Part shown: piece by piece, positions 20,886-32,160 of the stretch
Position numbering within the stretch: the stretch's first letter is position 1
Layout: every line of letters starts with the position of its first letter
Assembly (NCBI RefSeq): GCF_022458985.1
Contig: NC_061777.1
Coordinates: forward strand, 17,945,668 to 18,009,667
Reading direction: 5' to 3'
Source of the DNA: Mugil cephalus
Lineage: Eukaryota; Chordata; Actinopteri; Mugiliformes; Mugilidae
Length of the DNA stretch: 64,000 nucleotides
Notes under the pieces: generated by a model
The model's input: the letters and a program-made list of their open reading frames with translations, nothing else
The model's database searches: none
What the model was told of the DNA's origin: nothing
Program-made: the position numbers and the translations under genes

Positions 20886-23800
20886 GTGAGTGGAGTTTGA
20901 TATCGTTCTACTGTTTTGGCATTGGTAGAGAAATGGTATTTATTTCATAATCCCCGTGAGTTTACGATGAGCCCAATGTAGCTCGTTGCCGACTGCCGTA
21001 GTACAAACAATACTTATTTAAACCAAACAAAAGAGACGCTAAACTGAAACTGAATGGAAATCAGAGCAGTGTGTTTGACATGCTGGGACAACTGACTGCT
21101 CTGTGGTGAGTTGGCGTCGATTTGTTCCAGTACATGGCATGTGTTTTCTCTAATAGGCATTATACGGTGCTTTCACTAAAGATTAATGTAATTTAGCCTT
21201 GGGAAATAAATATGCTGTGTGTAGATTACTCATTATTGTAACAAAGCAATCGTGTAAATAGTATATTTAAATGTTGTTTTATAATGATGTATCTTTTTTT
21301 GCACGTTTGCCCAGCTGTTCATTTACATTCAGTAATTTTATTGTGGTAGTATGTTTATTTAAAGCTTTTCCATCTCTGTGTAATACAAACTCCCACACTT
21401 TATCATTGGCGTCAGGAAATTTCCATTTACTGCATGTAATAGCTTACTTTGTTTCATACCATGATCTTTTGTTCTGCGTGTCTGGACTAAACATTAATCT
21501 AATTTGTTGGCTCAGTACGCGTATTATAGAAGCCAAATGCTGCTGGTCCACAAGCGTTTGATCATCAAATGCCAAATGTTATTTCATGCCACATCTGACA
21601 GGAATTTTACCATGAAGTGAGAATACGCTGCTGACTTCAAATTTGACAGTGACATTCTTGTTGCTCAGCTTAAATAAGCTTTTATATATCAGCTTTTATA
21701 TAATTATAAAACTATGCCATCATATAATGTGTAGGATTGTATATTTACAATAAGCATTTGGAGTACTCCATATAAAACGTTCAGAACAGTATTTTTTGAC
21801 CTTTTGTTGGACCAAATAAGTGACAACTAGTGAAGATGCTGATATTCTCTGTTAGGTATTTATTCATTAAATTACTGTAAAGCATGCTGCAACAAATAAT
21901 CACAATAGACTACATTAGATTGTCCAACACCACAGCTGCTCCATAGCTTAAGTGGGGTTAAAACTAATTAACTAATACCATAACCTTATGAAGCTAAGAT
22001 TTAGTGCAAGTCTTATATTTAAATGCATACGTTTTATGTTGTGTACCTATTGGCACCTCATGTCATAGTTCAAAGATAATTCACAGATGGCCTCCACTCA
22101 AGTCATTGTCTTTCTGCTATCCACTTTCCAGCATATATAACCTAATCATCTAAACAGATGATCACATTTAATTTATCCGTTTGAAGGAAGCTGACAAGAA
22201 GAAGTTATGAACTGACAAGTAGCTAAGAATTATATATATTTATATATATATAATATTTGCAGAACAAGAAAGCAGATTTGTCTGCTCTAAGCTATCGGTG
22301 CAGATTTTAGACTCGCAGTGGAAGCATTTGCTGCCTGTCTTATTTGGTGGTGTTGTACTTTCTGTTGTTTTAATACTACTTCACCATTGTTTCTATGAAT
22401 GTTCTCATTTAAAGGGGCTCCACCAAATCTAAAGGAAGGTGCAAGCGGACAATCACAGCAGCAAACTGCTAACGACAAAACACCCCAAGACTCCAGTTCA
22501 GATGGGAAGGCCCAAACATCAGGAGATACTGCAAGCAACACTAACAGCGGGCAAGCAGCTCAACCCCAACCAAATTCTGTACAAGGTCAAGGTGACAGTG
22601 CTGGGCAAGAAAACACACAGAATTCCGAAGATAAAATTAAGAAACAACCACAGACGAGTAGCAAAGATGGACCAAATGCTCAGACACCTTTAAAAACATC
22701 TGACAGTAATGTAAAATCTCCGGAACCATCAAATGGTCAGAACAAGGGCAAAACGACGGATGGAGGCGAACAGAAGGACAAGCACAGAGGAAACGACGGA
22801 TGGAGGCGATCAGAAGGACAAAACAGATAATGGAAATGATCAGAAGGACAAAAAAGAGAATGGAGACGCTCAGAAGGACAAAAATGAGAATGGAAAACGG
22901 TCAGAAGGACAAAAAAGAGAATGGAGACGATCAGAAGGACAAAAAAGAGAATGGAGACGATCAGAAGGACAAAAAAGAGAATGGAGACGATCAGAAGGAC
23001 AAAAATGAGAATGGAGACGATCAGAAGGACAAAAAAGAGAATGGAGACGCTCAGAAGGACAAAACAGATAATGGAAATGATCAGAAGGACAAAAATGAGA
23101 ATGGAGACGCTCAGAAGGACAAAAATGAGAATGGAGACGGTCAGAAGGACAAAAAAGAGAATGGAGACGATCAGAAGGACAAAAAAGAGAATGGAGACGA
23201 TCAGAAGGACAAAAAAGAGAATGGAGACGATCAGAAGGACAAAAAAGAGAATGGAGACGCTCAGAAGGACAAAACAGATAATGGAAATGATCAGAAGGAC
23301 AAAAATGAGAATGGAGATGATCAGAAGGACAAAAAAGAGAATGGAGACGATCAGAAGGACAAAAATGAGAATGGAGACGATCAGAAGGACAAAAAAGAGA
23401 ATGGAGACGATCAGAAGGACAAAAATGAGAATGGAGACGATCAGAAGGACAAAAAAGAGAATGGAGACGATCAGAAGGACAAAAAAGAGAATGGAGACGA
23501 TCAGAAGGACTTGCATGATGATGTGAAAAATGTGTATGACCCATCTGGAATAAACAAAGAGGAAGAAAGCAGTCATTTCTTCGCCTACCTTGTCTCTACA
23601 GCCGTGCTGGTGGCAGTGCTCTACATAACTTACCACAACAAGCGCAAGGTACTCATTTGTCCTGTTTGTGACATCCTTCCTGTTTCCATCAGCACAGAGT
23701 TACCACATCAGTCATGCAGTGGCATAAGTGGATCTTTTCAGTTTCCTTTTGTTTTTCTTTAAGCCAGGTGAATATTTGGCTCCTTAACAGTGAACGTGGA

Positions 23801-24342
23801 ATAAATAATAAACATAAGGGACATTTGGTCAGTTTGTGAATAGCAGGTACACTCTTGTCCCAAAAATACACGTCACTTGAAAGGAACAGTTTTCCAGTTG
23901 AAGGGTACGACGAACATAGCGAGTATCTGGTTTGCTCATCTTTAAGACTAGAAACAGGAGAAAGCCATAAGTAAAATCTACCTTTTACCCTATACATGGC
24001 AGTTATGCTTTACAGCTTCTGCTGGAAGCTTCATATTCACTGTACCAATATAATTATTAAATATATATTCTTGTCGAAGTTTAGACGAGAAAAACATTTC
24101 CTAAAATGTCTTTCTTTCTAAATATTGAAGCTGTTTAACTTAGCTTTCTTTTGCTCATTTTCCCACCCTCAGATAATTGCTTTCGCTCTGGAGGGAAAGA
24201 AGTCCAGATCCACACGCCGACCTAAAACCACAGAATACCAGAAGCTGGATCAGCTTGTAAGTTGCTGTTGCTACAAAATCACTGAATATATTCCCTAATA
24301 ACTTTGGGGTTTTGAATCCTTTGCTTTTTCTTTCAGATGTGA
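20831..24342 (+). CDS. tgoln2: Trans-Golgi network integral membrane protein 2 (TGN38/TGN46), four exons, frame broken in assembly
   Basis: Type I membrane protein cycling between trans-Golgi network and plasma membrane. Exons: 20831-20885 (signal peptide [19 protein letters not shown]), 22415-23648 (luminal part and membrane span), 24173-24256 (cytosolic tail) and 24337-24342 (last Met and stop). Donors and acceptors are consensus. The segment [20 protein letters not shown] is followed by [15 protein letters not shown] and the endocytic/TGN retrieval motif YQKL, nearly the human TGN46 end. The luminal region is low-complexity Q/S/N/T followed by a lysine/aspartate-rich 10-residue repeat. Coding exons sum to 1379 nt, not a multiple of three, because repeat spacing slips twice (22,771-22,811 and 22,871-22,902). 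Either the assembly or this allele carries indels. Gene order after tcf7l1 matches human. Confidence 0.9.
20886..22414 (+). other. First tgoln2 intron
   Basis: 1.5 kb of AT-rich intron with a TA-rich stretch near 22,229-22,255; nothing else recognised. Confidence 0.7.
22415..23648 (+). CDS. tgoln2: tgoln2 exon 2: repeat-rich luminal domain and membrane span
   Basis: Follows a CATTTAAAG acceptor. About 120 residues of Q/S/T/N-rich sequence lead into the [10 protein letters not shown] repeat array, then [20 protein letters not shown] and the transmembrane helix, ending HNKRK before GTACTC. The N-terminal part and the membrane span are both clearly coding but lie in different frames, connected through two slips within the first repeats. 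Confidence 0.85.
22751..22830 (+). repeat. 40-bp tandem duplication at the start of the tgoln2 array
   Basis: Two copies beginning AAACGACGGATGGAGGCGA lie exactly 40 bp apart (22,751 and 22,791). The period is not a multiple of three, so the second copy is read one frame further on. It is the junction between the Q/S-rich region and the regular array. Confidence 0.9.
22811..23510 (+). repeat. 30-bp coding minisatellite in tgoln2
   Basis: The marker CAGAAGGAC occurs at 22,771, 22,811, 22,841, 22,871, 22,902 and then every 30 bp from 22,932 to 23,502 (25 occurrences). The unit encodes [10 protein letters not shown] with variants KNE and KTD, and DA, DG or ND in place of DD. Because the period is a multiple of three and the unit lacks stops in most frames, it creates long spurious open frames on both strands. 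Confidence 0.95.
23649..24172 (+). other. Second tgoln2 intron
   Basis: 524-bp AT-rich intron, no further signal seen. Confidence 0.7.
24173..24256 (+). CDS. tgoln2: tgoln2 exon 3: cytosolic tail with YQKL
   Basis: 84-nt phase 0-0 exon between ACCCTCAG and GTAAGT. It encodes [20 protein letters not shown] and then EYQKLDQL. Human has YQRLDQ at the same place; YxxPhi binds AP-complex mu subunits. The tail ends with a final Met codon and TGA in the exon at 24,337-24,342. Confidence 0.93.
24337..24342 (+). CDS. tgoln2: tgoln2 exon 4: final codon and stop
   Basis: After a CTTTCTTTCAG acceptor the exon opens ATG TGA, giving a C-terminus of LDQLM. The rest of the exon is 3' UTR. Confidence 0.75.
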   Translation: M

Positions 24343-24368
24343 TCTGAAGCCATCGCAATGAACGTCTG

Positions 24369-24374
24369 AATAAA
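24369..24374 (+). promoter_or_regulatory. tgoln2: Proximal tgoln2 poly(A) signal
   Basis: AATAAA 27 nt after the stop. Such a short 3' UTR is possible, but longer 3' ends downstream cannot be excluded. Confidence 0.4.
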
Positions 24375-25360
24375 CTGTTGGAGGCGTGAGAAGGAGGGTG
24401 GAGGGTGGAGGGTGGATACTGCGGTTTGATATTTTATCGGTGTGCTGTGATTGATTTGACTTTGTGTTAAATGGACATTTCCTATTTTGTACCTTTAGAT
24501 GTTTATTGCATGACTATGCAGATGACACTGTTGCCTTACTGAGGGAATTAGTGAAATGCAGCGAAGGTGAAATAAGCATTCTGTTCTTTTGCACTTGGGT
24601 TGTTATTCCACTTTTTAGGCAGTCTGGTAAATTGGCCGGACTAAGGTCCTGACTCAGGATATTTCAGTAGCAAATTAGCCATTTGGATTCTAGCCTTGTT
24701 TGTTTGGTACATTTAGAGATCGCACTGCCTAAATAAGCCATCTGAATCTTTGTAAGATACTGTACTTGTTTGAGATGTAAATGTCTATCAGATAAAAATG
24801 TATCAAGTTTCCATTTAGACGTAGAGAAGTACCCGTGAAGAGTTTCCTGTTAACAGCCATATGGTGTCGGCCAGATGAATGTAATAACAACTTTTATTTT
24901 TCCAGAAGAGATGCTATCACTGTGGTTACACACTTTGAAATGAGCCCGTTTAGTTTTTGAAGAGTTAATTAAAAAAAAAAAAAAAAATCTGTTGCTCTCA
25001 TTATCTTTGTGGAAAATATGAGCTATTTAGCCAGCAGCTATTAAACTTAGCCTAGCATAAATACAGGACATGGGGAAACTAGCAAGACCTTGCTTCAGAT
25101 GGAACTAAATCCAGGACCTTGAAAGCTCAGAAATGACTTTATCGATTCGTACAAAAACTGAACTGAAAACAATATGCGGTAGTTTTAGAAGTTCACTACG
25201 TGCAGCAGAAACATTTATGCTATGCTCCGCTAAGGTAATTGGTTGCTGGCTGTAGCTTCCTATTTGGCATACGGATATGAGATGCAGCAGCCTTTTCATG
25301 GAACTCTTAGGAAGAAAGTGAGCAACTAGACGACACCTTACCGGTCTTCTCAAGTATAAT
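24375..25360. other. Region downstream of tgoln2
   Basis: No gene seen. May be extended tgoln2 3' UTR. Contains an A run at about 24,970-24,986. Confidence 0.5.
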
Positions 25361-25838
25361 TGAATTACTTGGGTAGGCGCATATATCCTTATTTATTTAT
25401 TCAGACTGTACGTCATGCAAAACAGTCTGGGTGGTCTGGAACAGCCACCTCTTGAATCACCTAAAAAAAGTGTCTGTCTCGTTTATGTTTGGCTTCCCAA
25501 CACATCTTGTGTCTGCTTTGGATGAATTTTTTTCACTTTGTACCACTTGATGCTTTCTGGTCTAAAATGCTGTTTATCCTAACCTGAACACTTGTTAAGA
25601 GGAAGCTGGCCAGCAGCTGCATCATTTTGAATGATGCGACTGAACTATTGTGTGGTGTAGGGATGAACACTATTATATAAGATTTATTCTTTTCCTGTGT
25701 GATTATCTTGAGTGATAACAGACCTGTGCCAAATTGTGACTGATTTCTACTTAGTGTCAGTCTTGTATATTGTGCCTGTTTCCCTTAACAGTGTATTTCT
25801 AGCAGGTGTTTGTTGAAAGGAAGCCGATTCTGTTAGGA
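25361..25838 (+). repeat. Direct-repeat segment, copy A
   Basis: Diverged but collinear with 29,361-29,797. Shared blocks include CCTATTTATTTAT-CAGACTGTA, GTCTGTCT, CTGGCCAGCA-CTGCATC, a TGTG..ATTAT..GA-TGA block, and CAGTGTATTTCTA with AGGTGTTTGTT. It may be one copy of an old local duplication or of a dispersed element. Confidence 0.7.
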
Positions 25839-27884
25839 AAAAAAAAAAAACAAACAAACAGGAAAAACAAGTCCAGATTATGTTAAATTATATATTTTGT
25901 ATCGAGAAATCCACAAAGAAAATTGGACATTTTATAATCTTTTTTTAACAACACATTCCTCTGTGAAATGAAGCACCCGAATTAGTCAGAAAACATCATT
26001 GACAACTGGCTAAGCAGTTCAATATAAGGTGTTTGTATGAGTTGATTAGGAGGGACATTATGCCATCCTTCAGATGTCAGGCCGAGAGCTGTGAGCCCTA
26101 TAAAAAAAGCTTTTTGTACTTCCCGGCCTCAAATAAGTTGGATTACTTATCCAACGTTGAAACACTGGTGCAGTGATTTGGGGTCTAGACTGTCAGATAC
26201 AGGTTTATAATCCAAAGAGGTGTTCTGATACTGATTATTCATCTTGGTACATATGAGCCAAGATAAATTCCTGCATTTAAAAGTCTGTTAAACTACTTCA
26301 CAAAATAAAAAAAGTATTTGAAAATAAATCTATCTTTTGACCCTTTTTTTCATAGAAATAATTTAAAACTGACTGACTGTATGTAAACATAGACACACTG
26401 CGTGAGGTCATTGGATTCCTGAAGGGTGGTCGCCATCTTGGCATCACAGCGCACGGCATAAAATGGACAAACAAGTAGACATCTAAGTGAGATAATTAAA
26501 ATTTTTTACACTGTGATGTTTCCTTGAAAGGGGAAATTAGCTATCTTGGCATTTTAATGGGGATTCTATATGGACTGACTCACCTCTGGAGCCAGCCTCA
26601 AGTGGCCATTTGATGAACTGCATGTTTTTGACGTTTCTTCTTTAATTAGCCGCAGAGGTTAATGCTTGTTTTAAATTACTGTAATTTATTAGATTACCTG
26701 TTTTTATATTATGCCAGCTCACAATGAAAAGTCCTTTTTAATTCTACTTGTCATATAATGTGGAAGAGTAAAAAGTACAATCTAATCTTTAACCCTTTAT
26801 AGGGCACTTATTGAAATACTTGGAAATTCAATTTTTTAACCGCAGAGGGTTATTGTAGGGCATCACAAGACTTTTTCCTTACTTTTGTGAACTTCTATTT
26901 TTCATGGAGAAAGTCGAGATTAAATGAACATTATTAGGGAAATTATTTAATCAAGAATGACAGTCACTGGAGTCTCGTTCCAAAGTTTTTTGCAACAAGG
27001 AGCCGATACATACACCACAGCAAGTACAGAATCAACTGACAATAGTGACGTTGCGTTCACTTTTATACAGTAGATCCCGTCCTAGAATGGAGACAACCTT
27101 GTTAGAGAGACAGCCTGTCAGCCTCATTGGAATTCAACTAGTCATAACAAAGGAGCTGTAGGTTGGATGCCTCTGTGCTTTATCTGTGGGAACTTCCTCC
27201 TACTATTTGGTGAAGATGATGAGAGAGAACATCTTGTGTGACAGTTTAACCTCTTTATTTTCCAGCAAACATATATGGTTCCTCACCATAAGTGGTAAAC
27301 AAATGTAATAATGTATTTTAGACCATTAGAACATAAGAGCTGGTTCAGGTACTTGTCAACATACACATTATCATATTAGACCACATCAGGCCACTTCTTC
27401 ATGGTACCTAATAAAGCAGTTATGTTCAGTGTTCATGCAGAGGTGGACCTAGCAGACCACATTTGACAAGGATTTGACCTGGGAATGTTTCCTTGATCTT
27501 CTCTGATTGGCTGAGTGAAAACCACATGCTTCTAAACCTCACTGAGAGGCACACGGACACAATTAAAAAAAAAAAGTGTGCTGAAGTTACCATGTTCCCT
27601 TGCCCCATAAAAGGTTAAAGCCCTATAAAAATCAAACCCACGTTACTCAAAGGTCCCCTCCACTCAAAAAAACTTGTTTTGATTCAAGTATTTTCTCAAG
27701 GATCCAGAGTTTCATACTAGCAACCTGAAGATTCATTTTATGCTGAAGAAGGAAAGATTCTCTCTGGGTGCAGGTAGGAACCTGATTTGTGGTGTTTGCT
27801 TTAGCATAAATTCTTGGTCCCAACAAACAACTATAACTTTTTAAATAGAACAATTAAGACATTTCCAACCAGGTAAATTAAACG
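25839..27884. other. Intergenic region between tgoln2 and the phosphatase
   Basis: No coding signal. AT-rich, with an A/CAAA run at 25,838-25,860. Confidence 0.6.
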
Positions 27885-27901
27885 TAGAAAGTGAATTTCT
27901 T

Positions 27902-27907
27902 TTTATT
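27902..27907 (-). promoter_or_regulatory. Phosphatase poly(A) signal
   Basis: AATAAA on the minus strand about 210 nt after the stop codon, giving a short 3' UTR. Confidence 0.65.
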
Positions 27908-28114
27908 CAAACAGTTCTTTCTTTATATTATCCAATATACCTGGATTGGTTTTTAAGTACACTTGCAATATACTGCCCAGACCCCTGAGGAAACGGGAAA
28001 GTCTTTTCCTTTCACGACTAAACATTTTATGCTTACTGCCACTCATACAGTACACCCCATCATTGTTAAACAATGTCCCACTTGTCCTACAGACACATGA
28101 GTGCAGTGATTTCC

Positions 28115-28660
28115 TCACAGTGGCATCATGTTCTTGGCCTCTTCTTCGTAGATGTCTGGTATCTCTCCCATGGAGGAGGACACGATGCGGACAGAGTTTC
28201 CACCGCGAAGCTCCACTTCGTACTGGATGAGCTGCTTCCAGAAACCATTGTTCGGCCTCACCACGGGTCGACAGGTCCTCACCAGCCTGTGAGCCTCCAG
28301 GAGCGTCACACCGCGGTGCTTCATCAGGTAAGCCATGCACAGGGCGGCGGAGCGGCTCACCCCGGCGTTACAGTGCACCAGTGTGCGACCACCGCTCTCC
28401 GCGTTTGTGTGTATTTTATCTGCCACCTCGTCAAAGTGATCGATCAGAGGAAACGCAGGAGAGTCAGAGAGAGGGATGTGAATGTAGTCCACCCCCGGTG
28501 GAGGACAGCTGCTGGGCTTGTTTTCAGTAGCGTTGATGATGCAGGTTATCCCAGACCTGGTCACCTGGGAGGAATCATTAGCCGCTCTGCCATTACTGAG
28601 GTAAAGATGCTCGGTGACTTGGCACAGGCCTGAGAGACCCGCAAGACACGACTGATGCAT
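28115..28660 (-). CDS. Dual-specificity phosphatase, DUSP14/18/21 subfamily
   Basis: Small atypical dual-specificity phosphatase of 181 residues, removing phosphate from Tyr and Ser/Thr. The P-loop HCNAGVSRS places the catalytic Cys at residue 97 and Arg at 103. The general acid is Asp66 in IPLSDSPAF. It begins with SGLCQVTEHLYLSNGRAAN and ends with VRIVSSSMGEIPDIYEEEA and then NMMPL. Both resemble human DUSP18 (SGLSQITKSLYISNG, MIPDIYEKE), while ITCIINATE is closer to DUSP14. The reading frame is uninterrupted, as in the human relatives. The ATG at 28,660 gives the family's usual length; the frame is open further upstream but without homology. An AG at 28,693-28,694 (minus strand) could be the acceptor of a 5' UTR exon. 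DUSP18 and DUSP21 are mitochondrial; no clear targeting peptide is seen here. Confidence 0.9.
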   Translation of the reverse strand: MHQSCLAGLSGLCQVTEHLYLSNGRAANDSSQVTRSGITCIINATENKPSSCPPPGVDYIHIPLSDSPAFPLIDHFDEVADKIHTNAESGGRTLVHCNAGVSRSAALCMAYLMKHRGVTLLEAHRLVRTCRPVVRPNNGFWKQLIQYEVELRGGNSVRIVSSSMGEIPDIYEEEAKNMMPL

Positions 28661-28790
28661 GAAGGGCTTGGAAAATGTACCAATTCTTGTTTCTGTTATA
28701 TAAAACACTACAAATTGAGCACACGCTGAGCAGGTCCATACAGCTACGGCAACACAGGAAGGTCCAACGTCTCCGAGTGCGCGCCCGCTT

Positions 28791-28804
28791 TCGCCCCCTG
28801 CCGG
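28791..28804 (-). promoter_or_regulatory. CTCF-like motif upstream of the phosphatase
   Basis: Minus strand reads CCGGCAGGGGGCGA, one mismatch from the CTCF core CCASYAGRKGGCR. It lies about 130 bp upstream of the start codon in a locally GC-rich patch (28,750-28,810) that probably contains the promoter. Confidence 0.4.
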
Positions 28805-28839
28805 AAGGAGGCCTTTCTTTGTCAGTTTTCTTTTAGATA

Positions 28840-28990
28840 TAGATAAATATAGATTTAGATAAACTTGATTTGTCATTACACTTTTACATGTACAAATGCA
28901 ACTAGCCTCTAACCAGAAGTGCAATAAGCAGTAAGTGCATGTAGCATAAATGGTGCGGAGTATAAGCAGTATGGTACAGGTTGTTTTTAT
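28840..28990. repeat. Possible dispersed repeat
   Basis: AAACTTGATTTGTCATTACA followed by AGTGCAATAAGCAGTAAGTG resembles the TTTATTGTCA-type dispersed repeats of fish. 30,957-31,170 is similar in style. Weak support. Confidence 0.25.
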
Positions 28991-29360
28991 AACATATGGA
29001 CGGTAATTATGGATGAAAACATATGAACAGGTGAGACCATATATATGGGTGAGTGAGCAAGAAATACACAATGATTGACTGAGGTACTATGAACATTTTA
29101 CACAGATTACAGATTGGTGCGTTAAATGTAAGTAGACTATAAATAGGGACATAATTTACACCAGGGGAAGTGGCAGATGATAAATTAGGTGATATAAAAT
29201 ACAGATAATTAATAGTCATACAAATATTTTCATATTATACTCATTTTCATTGTCATGCTACACCGTGCTATACATTTAGTGTTGAAGCCTACTTGACATG
29301 TAAAATTATGACTATTATTAAGACTAAACATTCTAATGAGGCCATGTCAGTTACAGTTAA

Positions 29361-29797
29361 ATGACTTGGTCTGTTGGGTATAGGGAATATATGCCTATTT
29401 ATTTATCCAGACTGTATGCTATGCGACAGTCTTGGTTGTGGAACATCCGCTGAACTGTTGAATCTTTCAAAAAATTGTCTGTCTGATTCATTCGTGGAAC
29501 GAAGCTATGGTGGCAAAGTAATTCCCCTCGTGGATCATTAAAGTCTGTCCAAGTCTAAGTCTAAGAACTGGCCAGCATCTGCATCGTTTTGACGGATGGG
29601 AGTGAACTATTAGAGATGACCTCTAGTACATGTGATTTAATCTTTCCCTGCACATGTGTAATTATACTCAGAGATGACAGACATGTGCATAATTGTGACA
29701 GATTTCCACTGTGATTCGATGTCTGCCTTGTGTTACGCCTGCTCCTCAGTGTATTTCTAAGAGGTGTTTGTTAACAGAAGGAGGCAGGTTCTGTCAA
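29361..29797 (+). repeat. Direct-repeat segment, copy B
   Basis: Second copy of the segment at 25,361-25,838, same orientation, about 4 kb away and on the other side of the phosphatase gene. The middle of copy A is replaced here by a sequence ending GTGGATCATTAAAGTCTG at about 29,505-29,570, which looks like a LINE 3' tail. Confidence 0.7.
29505..29575 (+). mobile_element. Short LINE-type 3' tail
   Basis: TTCCCCTCGTGGATCATTAA followed by AGTCTGTCC and the repeated AAGTCTAAGTCT resembles the 3' end with short tandem tail of fish L2/Rex-type LINEs. It sits inside direct-repeat copy B. Confidence 0.4.
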
Positions 29798-31640
29798 AAG
29801 TAATCTAATTAGATGTCTTTAGATTTAGATTCCGATTTTTAGGGGCATCTGCAAAATGTATAATAATGCTTGCAGTGTGAGAGGCTGTAGATTGTGTAGA
29901 TACTGTATGTAAAATAAGATTAAGATGCTTTTGGCCAAACAGTTGATCAATAATAACTCATTTCAGCCATAAATAAGATTCCCTGCACTGTATGTTTCAA
30001 CACTGACACATTTTTAGTTCTTTTTCCTGTCCAAAGATGTTTCAATTATCTTATCTATATCTATCTATCAATTATCGGACTATAAGTGCAGACACTTTGA
30101 TTTAAGTAAAAGTTGAACATTACAACCATTTTTATACACAGTCCTTTTATTTTCAACTGGTCAAAATGATTAAACACATGTATAATGCACTGCAGGGCCA
30201 TATTCATTATTTAAGATTTTCACCAATTCACCTCAAAGCGTACTTTAACTGCAGTGGTTTATGTAGTTAATGCGTAGACCTGCTGCCCCATCAAATAAGG
30301 AAACTCCAGTAAGTGTTGATGACATTGACTGAATCTGAGCACACAATGTACCGCATACCTCTGCATTCCTTCTGTCAACAGTGAACTTAAACATTAAATG
30401 CAGTGCACAACTTCCACTGTCAGTCGTACTAGGCCCAAGCCATAAAATAACCACTCCTTGTTTGACAGATAAGGAAATGCTTTGTTTCATGAGCATGTGC
30501 GCATCGTCGGCACAAGGAACTCTTCTGTATGTTTTTGAAGTGCAACATGATCATTATGATTTATTTAAGTGTTCCATTTACGGTATGTGATGAACACTAC
30601 GGTCAGTTGTACAGTTTTCCTGAGCGCATTGACTGGTTTACAGCAGCTGATTTGTTGTAAGTGCACTTAATGTTGTCTCTGCTTAAGTGGTAACCACTTT
30701 ACTTCACTACTCAACATCGATCTAAATGTCAGCTTTTAGTCGGCTCTGAGACACGTGAGCTATTTTGAACATTAAAGTTGAAAGGGCACACACAACTGCA
30801 AAAGAAACATGGTGAAGTGTCAAGCGTCCAATTATTTTGAACAGTTGCAAGCCCTAAGTTTAAATTGGGCTGTTCAGACAGTTTTGCTCAAATTAAATCT
30901 GAGTCTTGGCACTTGAATGTGTTTTTTCATTTCATATTTAAAGTACAGAATCAAAATTGAAGATTCAAGTTGTGTTTATTGTCACTGCCCCATACATTAA
31001 TAAAAACACACAGAGGTGTGAAATAGAAATACTGTTTCTCCTGTAAGCCCACTGTGCTACATATATACTGACGTGACACACACAGTAACCACATCCACAT
31101 GTTACGACACACAATACAAGAAGATTTTCCAAACAGAAGATATACAAAATCTACAAGTGGAACTTTTAACGTCACAGTGATTGCACAGATATTCACTATA
31201 CACTGCATTTACAAACTGACCACTGTTATTGATATTCACAAGAGGTTAGTTTTAAGTGTAAGAGCTACAAATGAATGATTTCCATGTATTTATATTTCTG
31301 TGTATATCTTGTAGATTTGATAATCTTGTATATTTTGTGCTTATACTATTATATTTTTTATTCTATTATTATTATTTTACAGAACGGGACTTAAGCAATG
31401 TCCTTTGTGGATCAATAAAGTTATCTAGGTAGATACAACAGTACAGGCAAAATGTGCAGGAGTAACAATGAATGTCAGTTTAAAAGCTACTTGATTTGGG
31501 TTGCCTCTGTTTCTGCCTTCTTTTTCTACACCATGACCTGGATGAATGAAAATACAGAAAATGTGATTTAACGTCTGCGCATGTGACCATTATTACAGTA
31601 AATTTAGGACCTGACTGATTTGAGGTGCTTTTGCTGTATT
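29798..31640. other. Intergenic region with repeat fragments
   Basis: No gene seen. 30,957-31,170 (TTCAAGTTGTGTTTATTGTC...) looks like a dispersed repeat, and 31,380-31,432 ends TTTGTGGATCAATAAAGTTA, then TCTAGGTAGATA, a LINE-type 3' tail. Confidence 0.5.
31380..31432 (+). mobile_element. LINE-type 3' tail
   Basis: CCTTTGTGGATCAATAAAGT followed by TATCTAGGTAGATA is the characteristic 3' end of fish L2/Rex-like LINEs. No coding part is preserved next to it. Confidence 0.45.
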
Positions 31641-31673
31641 AGCTGCTGGTGCCTGCAGGCAGTAGCCTGTTCG

Positions 31674-31687
31674 GTTGCCCGGGAAAC
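31674..31687 (+). promoter_or_regulatory. RFX X-box
   Basis: GTTGCCCGGGAAAC: half-sites GTTGCC and GGAAAC with a 2-bp centre, a good match to RFX sites of the GTTGCCATGGAAAC type. X-boxes near start sites are typical of ciliary genes. CpG-rich sequence follows (31,830-32,160), so this may be the promoter of the candidate gene downstream. Confidence 0.5.
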
Positions 31688-31829
31688 ACAGATGGTGGAT
31701 GAACGGGGCGCATACAAAAGACCATAAACCTGTGGAAGCAGCTGGAGACCGAGACCACTGATTAATTCAAGTCTGCGCAGTCCCCCCCTCAGTAAAAGAA
31801 GTCAGTGTTCTCATTAATGCCTCCAGCTC

Positions 31830-32160
31830 GTTTTCTTTGTCCCGGGGCTTCCGTATTCACTTTATCCTGTTTTTTGCCCGGACTGGACTCCCGTCAGTGA
31901 GCAGCTGTTGTTGGCACACCCACATCTGCTGGTGTCAGCTCGGCGGCCATAGAAGAGGACGCTCAACCGCGGCATGTCGGTGCGTAGCGGGTCGGTGCGA
32001 AGGGCGAGCAGGCTTTTACTGCAGGCGTTTCACTGCAAGCACACACGACGACGACCGTGAGCTGTTTACCCTCAGCAAGGAAAAAGAAGAAGAAGAAGAA
32101 GAAGACCGAGGAGAAGCAGCGATCTTTTCGCACCTTTTGATGCTGCGGGACAGGTGCATG
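31830..32160 (+). promoter_or_regulatory. CpG-rich block, probable promoter/first exon
   Basis: Locally CpG-rich against AT-rich surroundings (for example CGGCGGCCAT, AACCGCGGCA, GCGTAGCGGGTCGG), then a GAA run (32,085-32,102) and ATG codons at 32,140 and 32,158. The strand is inferred from the downstream exons. Confidence 0.45.

Noticed and set aside
22737..23636. Long minus-strand open frames (224 and 299 residues) opposite the tgoln2 repeat
   Set aside because: They arise because the 30-bp unit is a multiple of three and stop-free in several frames. The products are monotonous repeats without homology.
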